In this document: piece by piece, positions 30,917 to 40,188 of the stretch | How positions within the stretch are numbered: position 1 is the stretch's first letter | Layout: each line of letters starts with the position of its first letter | NCBI GenBank assembly: GCA_013414765.1 | Contig: CP058708.1 | Coordinates: forward strand, 3,281,553 to 3,345,552 | From: Candidatus Accumulibacter cognatus | GTDB lineage: Bacteria; Pseudomonadota; Gammaproteobacteria; Burkholderiales; Rhodocyclaceae | DNA: 64,000 nucleotides | Direction: 5' to 3' | The notes under the pieces: model-generated | The model's database searches: none | Seen by the model: the letters and a program-made list of their open reading frames with translations, nothing else | What the model was told of the DNA's origin: nothing | Translations under genes and position numbers: made by a program

Positions 30917-32835
30917 ATATCAATGGGTTTCAGAACTGGCGGGTGTCGGTGGACGCGGCAGGCATCGCCTGGGCGACGCTCGACCGCGTTGGCGAGTCGA
31001 CCAATGCGCTTTCCAGTGCGGTCATGAATGAACTCGCGCAGCTTCTCGACCAGTTCGATCGTAGCCCACCGAAAGGGTTAATCTTCCGGTCGGGGAAGGC
31101 GGCCGGCTTCATTGCCGGTGCCGACATCCAGGAGTTTACACAGCTTGATACTGCCGAGAAGGGCATCGAATTGGTGGCGCGTGGCTGGCATCTCTTCAAC
31201 CGTCTGGCAGCCGTTTCTTATCCGACGCTGGCGCTGGTACGCGGCCACTGCCTGGGTGGCGGGCTTGAACTAGCGCTGGCGTGTCGTTATCTGCTGGCGG
31301 TTGACGAGCCCTCGACCCGGATGGGGCTGCCGGAAGTGATGCTCGGCATCGTTCCGGGTTGGGGGGGCATGTTGCGCCTGCCGGAACGGATTGGCCCGCA
31401 AGCGGCGCTCGACATGATGCTGACCGGCAAGACGATCGATGCCGTCAAGGCGAAACGCATCGGGCTGGCCGATGACTGCGTACCGGCACGCGTCATGGAT
31501 GGCGCCGCGGCATTGCTGGTGCTCGCCAATCAGCCGCGCCGCCATCCGCCCCTGCTGAAGCGCCTGCTCAATGGTCCGTTGAAGGGTCTGGTGGCGAGTG
31601 CTGCAAGAAAGCAGGTCGGCAGGCGCGCACGCCGCGAACATTATCCGGCACCATACGCGATCATCGACATATGGGCCAATCACCAGGGGAATGCGTTGGC
31701 AGCACCGACGCTGATCGACCGCATGGTCCGTTCGCCGACCGCGCGCAATCTGGTGCGTGTTTTCTTCCTGCAGGAACGCCTGAAGAACTTTGGCAAGGCC
31801 AGCAGTGACACAGTCAGGCGCGTTCATGTCGTTGGTGCCGGCGTGATGGGCGGCGACATCGCGGCCTGGTGCACCCTGCGCGGGCTGACCGTCACTCTGC
31901 AGGATCAGGGAATGGCGCGCATTGCTCCGGCCCTGCAACGCGCCTATGCGGCATGGAGCCAGCGCATCCGGGACAAGCGCGAACTGCGCAACGTCATGGA
32001 CCGGCTGATTCCTGACCCGGAAGGCCACGGTGCACGCCAGGCGGACGTGGTGATTGAGGCAATTTTCGAAGACCTCGACGCCAAACGCGCTTTGCTCGCC
32101 AAGCTCGAAGCGGTGATCAAGGCTGACGCGGTGCTGGCGACGAACACTTCCAGCCTGCGCATCGAGGACTTGTCCACGGTGCTGGCCAGACCGCAACGTC
32201 TGATCGGGATTCACTTCTTCAACCCGGTCGCGAAGATGCCGCTGGTCGAAGTCGTTGCCGCTCCAGGTGCCGATCCTGAAATGCTGCAGCGCGGGACCGC
32301 TTTCGTCAAACAGATCGATCGCCTGCCGTTACCGGTCAAAAGTGCGCCGGGCTTCCTGGTTAACGCCGTTCTCGGACCCTATATGCTCGAAGCGATGCGC
32401 GCCGTCGATGAGGGTTTCTCGGCGGCAACGGTGGACGAGGCGATGCTCGCCTTCGGCATGCCGATGGGCCCGATCGAACTCGTTGATATGGTCGGACTCG
32501 ACGTTGCCATGGCTGCGGGCAAAAGCCTTGCAGAGGCCGCAGCCGAGCCACCGAAATGCCTGCTGGAACGTTTCAATGCTGGCCACCTCGGCAGGAAAAC
32601 TGGCCGGGGTTTCTACGACTATCCTGCTGGCCGACCCGCCAAAGGGCCGGCGGGAACCGTTCCCGCTGGCCTCTCCGCCCGCTTGGTGAAGCCCCTGCTT
32701 GACCGGACGCAGCAACTCGTCAGCGACGGGATCGTTGCCGATGCCGATCTGGCCGATGCCGGTGTGATCTTCGGTACCGGGTTCGCTCCCTTTACCGGGG
32801 GGCCGATGAATTACGTCAAGGGGCATCAGGCCTGA
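30913..32835 (+). CDS. Enoyl-CoA hydratase/3-hydroxyacyl-CoA dehydrogenase (FadJ-like)
   Basis: This multifunctional enzyme would carry out the hydration and NAD-dependent oxidation steps of beta-oxidation with the thiolase just upstream. The ATG at 30913 gives 640 residues, shorter than E. coli FadJ (714). The crotonase domain comes first: GGGLELALA and LPEVMLGIVPGWGG supply both catalytic glutamates. The NAD site GAGVMGGDIAAWCTLRGL begins near residue 303, and GIHFFNPVAKMPLVEV contains the dehydrogenase histidine. A C-terminal domain follows. Translation is coupled to the thiolase by a four-base overlap. Confidence 0.9.
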   Translation: MNINGFQNWRVSVDAAGIAWATLDRVGESTNALSSAVMNELAQLLDQFDRSPPKGLIFRSGKAAGFIAGADIQEFTQLDTAEKGIELVARGWHLFNRLAAVSYPTLALVRGHCLGGGLELALACRYLLAVDEPSTRMGLPEVMLGIVPGWGGMLRLPERIGPQAALDMMLTGKTIDAVKAKRIGLADDCVPARVMDGAAALLVLANQPRRHPPLLKRLLNGPLKGLVASAARKQVGRRARREHYPAPYAIIDIWANHQGNALAAPTLIDRMVRSPTARNLVRVFFLQERLKNFGKASSDTVRRVHVVGAGVMGGDIAAWCTLRGLTVTLQDQGMARIAPALQRAYAAWSQRIRDKRELRNVMDRLIPDPEGHGARQADVVIEAIFEDLDAKRALLAKLEAVIKADAVLATNTSSLRIEDLSTVLARPQRLIGIHFFNPVAKMPLVEVVAAPGADPEMLQRGTAFVKQIDRLPLPVKSAPGFLVNAVLGPYMLEAMRAVDEGFSAATVDEAMLAFGMPMGPIELVDMVGLDVAMAAGKSLAEAAAEPPKCLLERFNAGHLGRKTGRGFYDYPAGRPAKGPAGTVPAGLSARLVKPLLDRTQQLVSDGIVADADLADAGVIFGTGFAPFTGGPMNYVKGHQA

Positions 32836-32934
32836 AGTGGCAATGGTCTCGGTCGAACCCTTCGCCATCTCAGTCTTGCGGGACGGACGCCGATGCGGCC
32901 ACACCGAAGATCACTTTTCGGGGTTTTCTGCGTG

Positions 32935-33633
32935 CTACTCGATTCGGGGAAATTCCTCCGGGTCTGCCGCGTGCATGAAACGACCACTTGCCAGGAAATA
33001 GACGATCTGTGCGGCGCAACGCCGCGAGACGAGCATTTCCGAGTGTGCTAGCGGCAGGTCGATGAAATCGGTGGCGCCGGGCAGTCGCGTCTCCGCCAGC
33101 GTGACGAGGCCATCGTTCGGTGTCGGCAAGTCCGCTAGCACTCGCCCCAAACCGACGCTACGCGTGCCCGCCAATACTCCGACTTCGACCGTCGATCGCT
33201 GCAGCGTGGTGGCGTCGGGGCCCCTGGATAGCCACTCCATCGTCGATTGCCCAAGCAGTGTAGGGAGCCCCCAAAAGCTTGACAGGCGACGCGCAGCGTA
33301 GCTGTCACTACAGGGGGTGCCGAGCAGGACGGCCCGGCGCAGACGGGGATCGCCGGTCTGCGCCAGCATGTCCAGGATGATCAGACCACCTAGGCTATGG
33401 CCCACCAAATGGATGCTCTCTGCGCTGGTCTCGGCCACACGGGTCTTCAGTTCCGCGGCATTTTCCGACAAGGTTGCACGCACGCTGCGGTAGCCGAAGC
33501 GCAACGTACGGTAGCCAAGGCGCTCGAGCCATCGGCTGTGCAACACGAACACCGCGGCTGGCGTCCACAAGCCGTGCACCAGGATCACCAATTCGCCGGC
33601 GTGTCCCTCGTCAGACGTTACCTCATGATCCAA
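32935..33633 (-). CDS. Alpha/beta hydrolase (lipase-like), start uncertain
   Basis: This is a small alpha/beta hydrolase of unknown substrate. Visible motifs are the oxyanion strand LVILVHGLW, the nucleophile elbow LVGHSLGG with S80, and DLPLAHSEM with the likely catalytic histidine near the end. No ATG lies at a sensible place. I choose the TTG at 33633 with GCGGAG seven bases upstream (232 residues). The frame stays open for another 159 codons across paaI in a different frame, but that part has no hydrolase similarity. It would follow paaI on the - strand after 91 bases, so an acyl or aromatic ester role is possible. Confidence 0.7.
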   Translation of the reverse strand: MDHEVTSDEGHAGELVILVHGLWTPAAVFVLHSRWLERLGYRTLRFGYRSVRATLSENAAELKTRVAETSAESIHLVGHSLGGLIILDMLAQTGDPRLRRAVLLGTPCSDSYAARRLSSFWGLPTLLGQSTMEWLSRGPDATTLQRSTVEVGVLAGTRSVGLGRVLADLPTPNDGLVTLAETRLPGATDFIDLPLAHSEMLVSRRCAAQIVYFLASGRFMHAADPEEFPRIE

Positions 33634-33724
33634 GTTGCACTCCGCATGAATGGGCGTGTTCGATCTGGGGGAAGGCCGTGCACTACCATGGTGGCCGGAT
33701 GGAGCCGAGTCGCTTCCCGGTGCT

Positions 33725-34246
33725 TCATTGAGGGTTGCCCTCGATTCTGCTGCTCGGGGCCGAACGATGGCGACTGTCCTCGGCTTCCAGTCCAGTGATG
33801 ACTTCTCCGGCGATGCGGTAGGACTTGCCGCGGAAAAGAGCCAAGACCTGTCCCTTGCGGTCGCGGATGGTTGTGTCGTAGACCCCGGTGCGCCCGGCGA
33901 GAGAACGCTCCTCACACTCGGCTTCCAGTTCTTCGCCTTCACGTGCAGGGCTGAGGAAGTCGATGTGGCAGGCCGAGGCAACCGTGTTACGGTTATAGCT
34001 ATTGCAAGCGTAGGCAAAAGCGGAGTCAGCGAGGGTAAAAAGGAAACCTCCATGGCAGATATGATGAGCATTGACCATATCTGGTCGAACAACCATCGAG
34101 AGTCGCGCATACCCTGGTCGGACAGCCATCAGACGGATGCCGATCAGCTTCAGTGCAGCGTCGCGGCTGTACATTGCTGCGGCTGTTTGTTCGGCGAGCA
34201 AGATCGGAGCTGGTGCATTGTGCCCAGCGCTATTGGACTTGGACAT
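33725..34246 (-). CDS. paaI: Hydroxyphenylacetyl-CoA thioesterase PaaI
   Basis: PaaI is a hotdog-fold thioesterase that releases CoA from dead-end phenylacetyl-CoA derivatives. The ATG at 34246 follows AAAGGAACCTGC and gives 173 residues. CHGGFLFTLADSAFAYACNS closely matches E. coli PaaI, with D74 as the catalytic aspartate, and ALFRGKSYRIAGEVITG matches its end. The last 20 or so residues are an extension absent from E. coli. The gene is divergent from paaX, whose product normally controls paa genes. Confidence 0.92.
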   Translation of the reverse strand: MSKSNSAGHNAPAPILLAEQTAAAMYSRDAALKLIGIRLMAVRPGYARLSMVVRPDMVNAHHICHGGFLFTLADSAFAYACNSYNRNTVASACHIDFLSPAREGEELEAECEERSLAGRTGVYDTTIRDRKGQVLALFRGKSYRIAGEVITGLEAEDSRHRSAPSSRIEGNPQ

Positions 34247-34601
34247 GCAGGTTCCTTTCGGAAAAGACATTGATTGGGCTGCGAGTGACAGCGTATTGCT
34301 TGGCAGGACCGGTAAAAATGGTACAAAACAAGCCGATTGATATTAAAAGGCGTATCATAACGCGCTTTTTGACAATTTTACCTTCTAGTTGATGGCTTGC
34401 TGGTAACAGGAGTCGAGCTGACAGCCTGGGGCGAATGGACGAGAACTCACAGAAACTGGTTCGAGAGGAAAGCCGTTTGATCGAGGCAGTGCCGGATTCG
34501 CTGCACGACGGGCAAGTCGCCGTCACGTGGACCAGGCGGTGCCGTTTGCTGTCTCTTCGGGGAAAGGCGATACTGGATGACGCCACAGGAATGGCGCGCC
34601 G
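34247..34601. promoter_or_regulatory. Intergenic region between divergent paaI and paaX
   Basis: These 355 bases hold no convincing gene. The stretch 34310-34390 is AT-rich, with a TTGACA at 34369-34374 but no matching -10 box at normal spacing. GCGT and ACGC arms surround ATCATA at 34351-34363. It must contain the promoters of both paaI and paaX and probably a PaaX operator, but I cannot fix either by eye. On the + strand AGGA lies 11 bases before the paaX ATG. Confidence 0.5.
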
Positions 34602-35585
34602 ATGAGTGTCGCGATACACACGCGGATCGACGAATTCAGACGGCAGAGGCGGGTGCATGCCGGTTCCTTGATTGTCTCGCTCTTTGGCGATGTCGTGTTG
34701 CCGCGGGGCGGGCGAGTCTGGCTGGGCAGCCTGATTCATTTGCTTGGGCCCTTGGGGATCAATGAGCGCTCGGTCAGGACTGCCGTCTTTCGCCTGACCA
34801 AAGACGAATGGCTGTGTAGCGAAGCACTGGGCCGTCGTAGCGAATACCGCCTCACGACTTCCGGAGAGCGTCGCTGTGCCGATGCAGCGCGACAAATCTA
34901 TGCTGCCCGCGCGCCGCACTGGGATCGTCGTTGGCGACAAATTCTGGTACTTGGCGCGTTCGCTCAGAAGGACCGCGAGGCCCTGCGCCGAGCTCTCTTC
35001 TGGCAAGGTTTTGGTGCCTTGGGCGCGGAGTGTTTCGTGCACCCCAGCGCGGACCTGCCACGTGTCCTTGACGCACTGCTGGCGGACGGTCTGGCGCATT
35101 TGCTGGCCGGGTTGATGCCGTTGCTTGCCGCAGATGCCAGCCTGGTGGGTACAGCTGGAAACGCCGACTTGGTCGCACGGGCCTGGGACCTGCGCGAACT
35201 CGGGCAGGCCTATGCCGAGTTCGTCAGTACCTATAATTCTGTCCTGGTGGAACTACGTAGCGATCCCCTTGCCACAGCCGATGAAGAGGGCGCTTTTCTC
35301 CTGCGATTACTATTGATTCACGACTATCGGCGCTTGCTACTGCGCGACCCGGAACTTCCCGAGCAATTGTTGCCTGCGGAGTGGCCGGGAGAGCGCGCGC
35401 GGCTGCTCTGCAAGGATCTCTACCGACGATTGCTGGTGCCTGCCGAGCGCCATCTTGACCGTCTATTGTTGACCGCGGACGGTGTTTGTCCACCTCTACA
35501 ACCGATCGTATACGAGCGTTTCGCCGAAGACGATCCGCTGCGCTGCCTTCGCCTTGACGTATCAGATCATGCCGGCGAGAAATAA
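34602..35585 (+). CDS. paaX: Phenylacetate-responsive repressor PaaX
   Basis: PaaX represses phenylacetate catabolism genes until phenylacetyl-CoA is bound. The 327 residues match the family length (E. coli 316). The N-terminal winged helix includes SLIVSLFGDVVLPRGGRVWL and GINERSVRTAVFRLTKDEWL, and the C-terminal domain contains LLLIHDYRRLLLRDPELPEQ and LPAEWPGERA, all diagnostic. It is divergent from paaI. Its presence supports the reading of the surrounding genes as one phenylacetate regulon. Confidence 0.93.
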   Translation: MSVAIHTRIDEFRRQRRVHAGSLIVSLFGDVVLPRGGRVWLGSLIHLLGPLGINERSVRTAVFRLTKDEWLCSEALGRRSEYRLTTSGERRCADAARQIYAARAPHWDRRWRQILVLGAFAQKDREALRRALFWQGFGALGAECFVHPSADLPRVLDALLADGLAHLLAGLMPLLAADASLVGTAGNADLVARAWDLRELGQAYAEFVSTYNSVLVELRSDPLATADEEGAFLLRLLLIHDYRRLLLRDPELPEQLLPAEWPGERARLLCKDLYRRLLVPAERHLDRLLLTADGVCPPLQPIVYERFAEDDPLRCLRLDVSDHAGEK

Positions 35586-35651
35586 TGTGGAAATTATCCA
35601 GCGACTCACGAAGAGCGTTGGCAGCAATCCTCGGGCCGAATAGAACCGCAA

Positions 35652-35683
35652 CAGGGGCACTGGCCTAACGGTCGGTGCCCCTG
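35652..35683. terminator. Strong hairpin between convergent paaX and actP
   Basis: CAGGGGCAC (35652-35660) and GTGCCCCTG (35675-35683) pair perfectly. The inner bases TGGCC/GGTCG extend the stem to 14 pairs around loop TAAC. There is no T run on either side, so it is a likely but atypical bidirectional terminator. Confidence 0.6.
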
Positions 35684-35715
35684 CGATGCGACTGCTGCGC
35701 GATCCTTCTTTGGCT

Positions 35716-37386
35716 TTACGCGGTCGGACTGGCTTGTTGCTTCTTGTAGAAGCCAGTTTCGGCCAGCACGTCCTGTTCCGCAAAGGCGGCCTTTTCTCGG
35801 GCTGCGGTTTCGCTGGTGTCGAGAACCGATCCGAGCCAGGCGGCGAGAAATGCCATAGGCATCGAAAAGAGTGCAGGTTGCTCGTAGGGGAACAACGCGG
35901 TCGGATTGCCGAGGACGGTAACCCACACCGCCTTGGAGCAGACTACCAGCGTCAAGGCAGAGATCAGTCCAACCATGGCACCGAGAACGGCACCGCGAGT
36001 GGTCAGACCTTGCCAATACATCGAGAGTATCAGTACCGGGAAATTGGCCGAGGCGGCAATGCCCAGCGTGAGGCCAGACAGGAATGCCAGATTGTGCTTC
36101 TCGAACATGATCCCGAGAATGACCGCGAGCACGCCCAAGCCCAAAGAGGCAATCTTGGACACCTTGATTTCTTCAGCCTCGGTCGCCGTACCCCTCTTGA
36201 TCGCGTTGGCGTAAATGTCATGCGAAATCGCCGAAGCTCCGGCGAGAGCGAGTCCCGACACTACTGCCAGGATGGTTGCAAATGCCACCGCCGCCATGAA
36301 GCCGAGCAGCAGGTTTCCGCCCACGGCATGTGCCAAATGCATTGCTGGCATGTTGCCGCCGCCCAGCAATTTCCCGCCGACGATTCCTCCTTCGAAGTAC
36401 TGCGGATCGGTGCCGACGAGTACGACGGCCGACAGCCCGATCAAGCCGATCATCAGGAAGAAGAAGCCCATCAGGCCGGTGGCAACGAAGGCACTCTTGC
36501 GCGATTCCACGGCATTCGGTACCGTAAAGAAACGCATCAGGATGTGCGGCAGACCGGCGGTACCGAAGACCATTCCAAGTGCCAGAGAAACAGCGGAAAT
36601 CGGGTCGGAGAACATGACACCGGGGGCGAGGATCTTGATTCCGTCCTTATGCACGGCGGCGGCTTTGCTGGCCAGCGTTTCGAAGCTGAAGCCGAATTTC
36701 GAGAAAGCCAGCAAGGCCATTAAGGTGCCGCCGGAAACCAGCAGAACAGCCTTGACGATCTGCACCCAGGTTGTGGCCAGCATTCCCCCGAAAGTTACAT
36801 AGATGACCATCAGCACGCCTACTGCAACTACGGCGATCCAGTACTCGACCCCGAACAACAGCTTGATTACCTGGCCGGCACCCACCATCTGAGCGATCAG
36901 GTAGAAAATGACTACAGTGAGGGAGCAGATCGCCGCTGTAGTGCGTACGGGACGCTGCGACAGACGAAAAGACGTGACATCGGCAAAGGTATAGCGCCCG
37001 AGATTGCGCAGCCGCTCCGCCATGATGAAAAGAATCATCGGAAAGGCTACGATCAGGCACAGGCAATAGAGAAAGCCGTCATAGCCCTTGGCGAAAATCA
37101 GGCTGCTGATGCCGAGTAGTGTTGCTGCGGAGAGCAAGTCGCCAGCGATCGCGAAGCCATTCTGGGTGCCGGTGATGCCTCCCCCTGCAGCATAGTAATC
37201 GCTGGCCGTCCTTGTACGCTTGGCTGCCCAATAAGTGATCGCGAGCGTGATCGAGACAAAGAGCAGAAACATTGCAATGGCCGGAATGTTGGCGGTTTGT
37301 GCTTGGCTTCCTGGCGTAGCCAACGCCAGGCCTGTCCAGGTCAGCAATCCAAGGCTCGTGATCGATTTTGGCGTCAGTCCACTCAT
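35716..37386 (-). CDS. actP: Sodium:solute symporter, ActP-type (acetate or phenylacetate permease)
   Basis: This is an inner-membrane cation/monocarboxylate symporter of the SSS family. The 556 residues start [20 protein letters not shown] with an N-terminal leader-like segment and about 13 hydrophobic helices. [20 protein letters not shown] and [20 protein letters not shown] match E. coli ActP. AGGAGG lies seven bases before the ATG, and the gene overlaps the DUF485 gene by four bases. The close relatives PaaL/PhaJ import phenylacetate, so with paaX next door either acetate or phenylacetate could be the substrate. Sequence alone does not separate them. Confidence 0.88.
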   Translation of the reverse strand: MSGLTPKSITSLGLLTWTGLALATPGSQAQTANIPAIAMFLLFVSITLAITYWAAKRTRTASDYYAAGGGITGTQNGFAIAGDLLSAATLLGISSLIFAKGYDGFLYCLCLIVAFPMILFIMAERLRNLGRYTFADVTSFRLSQRPVRTTAAICSLTVVIFYLIAQMVGAGQVIKLLFGVEYWIAVVAVGVLMVIYVTFGGMLATTWVQIVKAVLLVSGGTLMALLAFSKFGFSFETLASKAAAVHKDGIKILAPGVMFSDPISAVSLALGMVFGTAGLPHILMRFFTVPNAVESRKSAFVATGLMGFFFLMIGLIGLSAVVLVGTDPQYFEGGIVGGKLLGGGNMPAMHLAHAVGGNLLLGFMAAVAFATILAVVSGLALAGASAISHDIYANAIKRGTATEAEEIKVSKIASLGLGVLAVILGIMFEKHNLAFLSGLTLGIAASANFPVLILSMYWQGLTTRGAVLGAMVGLISALTLVVCSKAVWVTVLGNPTALFPYEQPALFSMPMAFLAAWLGSVLDTSETAAREKAAFAEQDVLAETGFYKKQQASPTA

Positions 37387-37694
37387 TGGTTGGCCTCCTG
37401 TACAATCTGATCGCTCAGGCCGTCGAAATCGCGGCTGGCACGGCGAACGTAGATGCCGGTCGCCACCCAGAAAAACACGATCATCGCCACCCCCAGGGGG
37501 ATGGCGATGGTCGTCACGCCGGCACTTGATACGGGTGTTGCCAAGATGCTTGGTTTGAACGCCACGATCAATACGAAAGAAAAGAACACGCCCAGTGTGC
37601 TGCCAGCTAATAGCCAGGCCAGTCGCTTTCGGCGCCTGACCAGTTCTGCGTATCTAGGATGGCTGAGAATCCTTTGGTAGATTTCGGTGGACAT
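37383..37694 (-). CDS. DUF485 membrane protein (YjcH-like) paired with ActP
   Basis: The ATG at 37694 gives 103 residues, the length of E. coli YjcH (104). Two hydrophobic segments are visible ([19 protein letters not shown] and [19 protein letters not shown]). DUF485 proteins almost always precede actP-like genes and are thought to help the symporter; their mechanism is not known. GAGGAG is 11 bases upstream. The stop overlaps the actP start (ATGA). Confidence 0.88.
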   Translation of the reverse strand: MSTEIYQRILSHPRYAELVRRRKRLAWLLAGSTLGVFFSFVLIVAFKPSILATPVSSAGVTTIAIPLGVAMIVFFWVATGIYVRRASRDFDGLSDQIVQEANQ

Positions 37695-38022
37695 ACGAAT
37701 CTTGTCTCCTCTTGATGAATTCGAGGTGCCTGAATTTGCACGCATCCCTCGATGGTCTGCTGGTTTTTTTGATATCAGTCCCCAACCGCGAAAACAGGTT
37801 CTTTCATCTTCCTACATAGGCTTCCCTCCTTTGGGCTCCTGAGCGGGGTGAATGGCACGTATCCAGTGCCCTGCGCTTCCTGCAGCGAGGCGCTCGACCG
37901 TCAGTTCTGTATGTGATGACGAGCACATGCTTCTAGCTTCTACGATCGTGCTGAGGTGGCCGTGGGAAGCGGGTGTGCAGGCGGGCCGTCGTCAAGGGCG
38001 CATTCACCCACAACGCATCCTG
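37695..38022. promoter_or_regulatory. Intergenic region upstream of the DUF485-actP pair
   Basis: These 328 bases lie between the end of the reductase gene and the start of the DUF485 gene, both on the - strand. I see no gene and no clear terminator. The region is GC-rich at its reductase end and more AT-rich near 37740-37830, where a promoter for the symporter pair is expected. No -35/-10 pair is good enough to call. Confidence 0.45.
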
Positions 38023-39090
38023 TTAGCTGATCGGGGTCTGAAGCGAGACCATGTGGCTGATGGGTGCGACCACAGGCCGTTGTTGTTGGAAATAGCCTTC
38101 GCTATGAATCATCTTGGGCTTGGCGCCCAAGGCTTTTACTGCCGAGACACAGTCTTCAACGAAAGCAGGGCTGCCAGCGATGAAAATGGAGAAATCCGAC
38201 AGATCGCTGAACAGAGAGGGGAGGACCTGGGGCACGCGGCCACAGAGACCCTCATGCTGTTCGCGTGTCAGCGTATAGATGTAGCGAAACCCCGGGTGTT
38301 TGGCTTGCCACCATGCCATCAGGCCCGATTCATACAAATCGTGGGTGGTACGTGCAGAGAACAACAGGGTGACCGGTTGGCTGTAGCCACGACGCAAGGC
38401 CGCGTCAGCCAGGGCCAGTACCGGCGCTAGGCCTGAACCAGCAGCAATGCATAGCACCGGCGCGTCAACCGAAGGATCACCGATGAATGTGCCATAGGGT
38501 CCCGACAAGGTTACGGTGTTGCCGACATTCAGATGCTGGTGTACCCATGAGCTGGTGACGCCGTCGTCGACGCGCGTGATTTGCAGAGAGATTTCGCCGT
38601 CTGGTCGGGGGGCGTTGGCAATCGAGTAAGAGCGCGGGGGAATGCCGGACTGGGGTGAGCCGAGCATGATGTATTGTCCTGGCCAGTAACGCATGGGTGA
38701 GGCAAGTGGCCGCAGCCGCAATTCCAGAATGCGGGGTGTACGCATCAGGCGATCGACGACGATGAACTCCTGGTTTTCTCGGGGCGGGAAGAGTTTTGGC
38801 TGGGCATCCTCGGTACCCCAATCGATGACCAATTCATCGGAAATTGGTTTGGCCATGCACATCAGCCCGTAACCCTCATGGCGCTCCTGCTGGGAAAGGG
38901 CCATGTCCAGAACGAAGCCCTGGTCGAAGGTGCCGCTCAAAACCTTAACCTTGCATTCTCCACAGGCCCCGGCACGACAATTGTTGGGCAAGGCATAACC
39001 GGCGGCTTCCAGCGCTTCGAGTACCGCGCTACCTTCCTGACATTCGACGATGTGTCCCGAAGGGTGCAAACGAATATGTTTCATGGCCAT
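38023..39090 (-). CDS. 2Fe-2S/FAD/NAD(P)H oxygenase reductase
   Basis: This is an electron-transfer reductase for a non-heme oxygenase. The 355 residues have an N-terminal plant-type ferredoxin domain with C38, C43, C46 and C78 (NCRAGACGECKVKV and LMCMAKP). An FAD domain follows with PRSYSIANAP, then an NAD(P) domain with CIAAGSGLAPVLALA and IFIAGSPAFVEDCV. The ferredoxin-first order is that of methane or benzoate oxygenase reductases, not of PaaE, whose ferredoxin domain is at the C-terminus. It lies 72 bases downstream of the diiron gene on the same strand and is surely its partner. The ribosome-binding site is weak. Confidence 0.9.
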   Translation of the reverse strand: MAMKHIRLHPSGHIVECQEGSAVLEALEAAGYALPNNCRAGACGECKVKVLSGTFDQGFVLDMALSQQERHEGYGLMCMAKPISDELVIDWGTEDAQPKLFPPRENQEFIVVDRLMRTPRILELRLRPLASPMRYWPGQYIMLGSPQSGIPPRSYSIANAPRPDGEISLQITRVDDGVTSSWVHQHLNVGNTVTLSGPYGTFIGDPSVDAPVLCIAAGSGLAPVLALADAALRRGYSQPVTLLFSARTTHDLYESGLMAWWQAKHPGFRYIYTLTREQHEGLCGRVPQVLPSLFSDLSDFSIFIAGSPAFVEDCVSAVKALGAKPKMIHSEGYFQQQRPVVAPISHMVSLQTPIS

Positions 39091-39162
39091 TCACGTATTC
39101 AACCAAGTGATCAACGGTGGCCCAGCAACGGGCCTCCTTCCCCTAACGAAAAAGTTTCCGGT

Positions 39163-40188
39163 CTAGAACACTGGAATGATGTCCTCCATGTCCACATCGC
39201 GAATTTCCTCGCCGGTGATACCCACCTCGGGGATTGCCGGGAAGGGAATGTCGAACTTGTCGAGAACTCCCTTGAGGTTGAGCATCGCGTTGCGCCAGTT
39301 GTCTTTCTTCGCTTCATATTCCGGGATGTGGAAACCTGCGCTGCGGGCAATGGCTTCAGCTTCGCGCTGGTTGGCGATGAAGTCCTTCGGAATATCCCAG
39401 AAATCCTCTGGCGGTTCGAAGAGAACGCCTGACAGGAACAGGAATCCGGCTCGGATCTGCTTGGTGATCAGCGGCCGATCCGTGAGGTCGAGTTTGGGAT
39501 AGTCGCGCTCCATCAGCGACATGCAAATCGCCATGTGCCGTCCTTCGTCCCGTCCAACATTGCGGAATGCCTCCTTGAATACCGGCTCCACGCATTGCGC
39601 AGCCATCTGGTGGAAGATCGTCGCGGCGGCGATTTCGCCCATCAGGAAGGAACTGAAAAGAACGGCGAGACTGTATTTGGGGACTGCCGTCTTGTACCCC
39701 TCCCAATAACGGGAGCCGTTGTAGTACAGCCAGTGCGCATTTTTCTGGGCTTTCCGGCCGATCTCTGTTTTCGGAACGTAAGTAAGAACATCGGGGTGTT
39801 CAAGCAGTCTGGTGATAGCCATTCCGCACAGTTGCTCGTGGTTCTGCTCGTCACGAGTCACCGAGAAAAAGCAGCGCCTGACGGCCTCTTCCTCATGGGC
39901 TTCGTAGGTCTTGATCAGTGCCGCGGCGAATACGGGGGGCGCGGAGGCGTCGAAAACGGACAGGATGGTCCACCAATAGGCTATGGCTTCCCGTTGCTCC
40001 CACGAGTATTTCGACAGATCCAGGGTGTTCCAGGGAAGTTTTTTGGGGTCCCAGGCTTCGCGCAGCGAAGAATCCCAAATGTCTTCCAGTTTCCTGGTCT
40101 TGGCAGGCCAACTCAGCGGAAAGATGTTGGGCTGCTCGGTTGCCGTCGGCAATTCCATTTTGCCAGCGATGCGCTCATGTTTCGACAT
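39163..40188 (-). CDS. Ferritin-like diiron oxygenase, probable catalytic component
   Basis: The ATG at 40188 follows AAAGGGAATCATCC and gives 341 residues. The pattern of carboxylates and histidines is that of a ferritin/R2-like diiron centre: E96 or E99-101, E114-x-x-H117 (TRDEQNHE), E185 (MGEIAAATIFHQM) and E215-x-x-H218 (GRDEGRHMAI). It does not resemble PaaA or BoxB as I know them. The downstream 2Fe-2S/FAD reductase and the surrounding paa genes suggest oxidation of an aromatic acid or its CoA thioester. I do not recognise a characterised family member. N-oxygenases of the AurF kind and fatty-acyl hydroxylases are other options. Confidence 0.75.
   Translation of the reverse strand: MSKHERIAGKMELPTATEQPNIFPLSWPAKTRKLEDIWDSSLREAWDPKKLPWNTLDLSKYSWEQREAIAYWWTILSVFDASAPPVFAAALIKTYEAHEEEAVRRCFFSVTRDEQNHEQLCGMAITRLLEHPDVLTYVPKTEIGRKAQKNAHWLYYNGSRYWEGYKTAVPKYSLAVLFSSFLMGEIAAATIFHQMAAQCVEPVFKEAFRNVGRDEGRHMAICMSLMERDYPKLDLTDRPLITKQIRAGFLFLSGVLFEPPEDFWDIPKDFIANQREAEAIARSAGFHIPEYEAKKDNWRNAMLNLKGVLDKFDIPFPAIPEVGITGEEIRDVDMEDIIPVF

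Noticed and set aside
32902-32927. CCGAA/TTCGG hairpin with GGTTTT after the FadJ-like gene
   Set aside because: Five weak pairs and a short T stretch; may help termination but the support is too thin for a feature.
33634-34110. N-terminal extension of the alpha/beta hydrolase through paaI
   Set aside because: The extra 159 codons are paaI read in another frame, low in complexity (Ser, Pro, Arg), and carry no hydrolase feature.
34369-34397. TTGACA at 34369 as a paaX promoter
   Set aside because: No -10 box of acceptable quality lies 15-19 bases downstream.
38023-39090. Calling the reductase PaaE
   Set aside because: PaaE has its ferredoxin domain at the C-terminus; here the cysteines C38/C43/C46/C78 are at the N-terminus.
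39118-39140. GGCCC/GGGCC hairpin between the diiron and reductase genes
   Set aside because: Only five pairs, no T run, within an evident two-gene operon; too weak to call a terminator.
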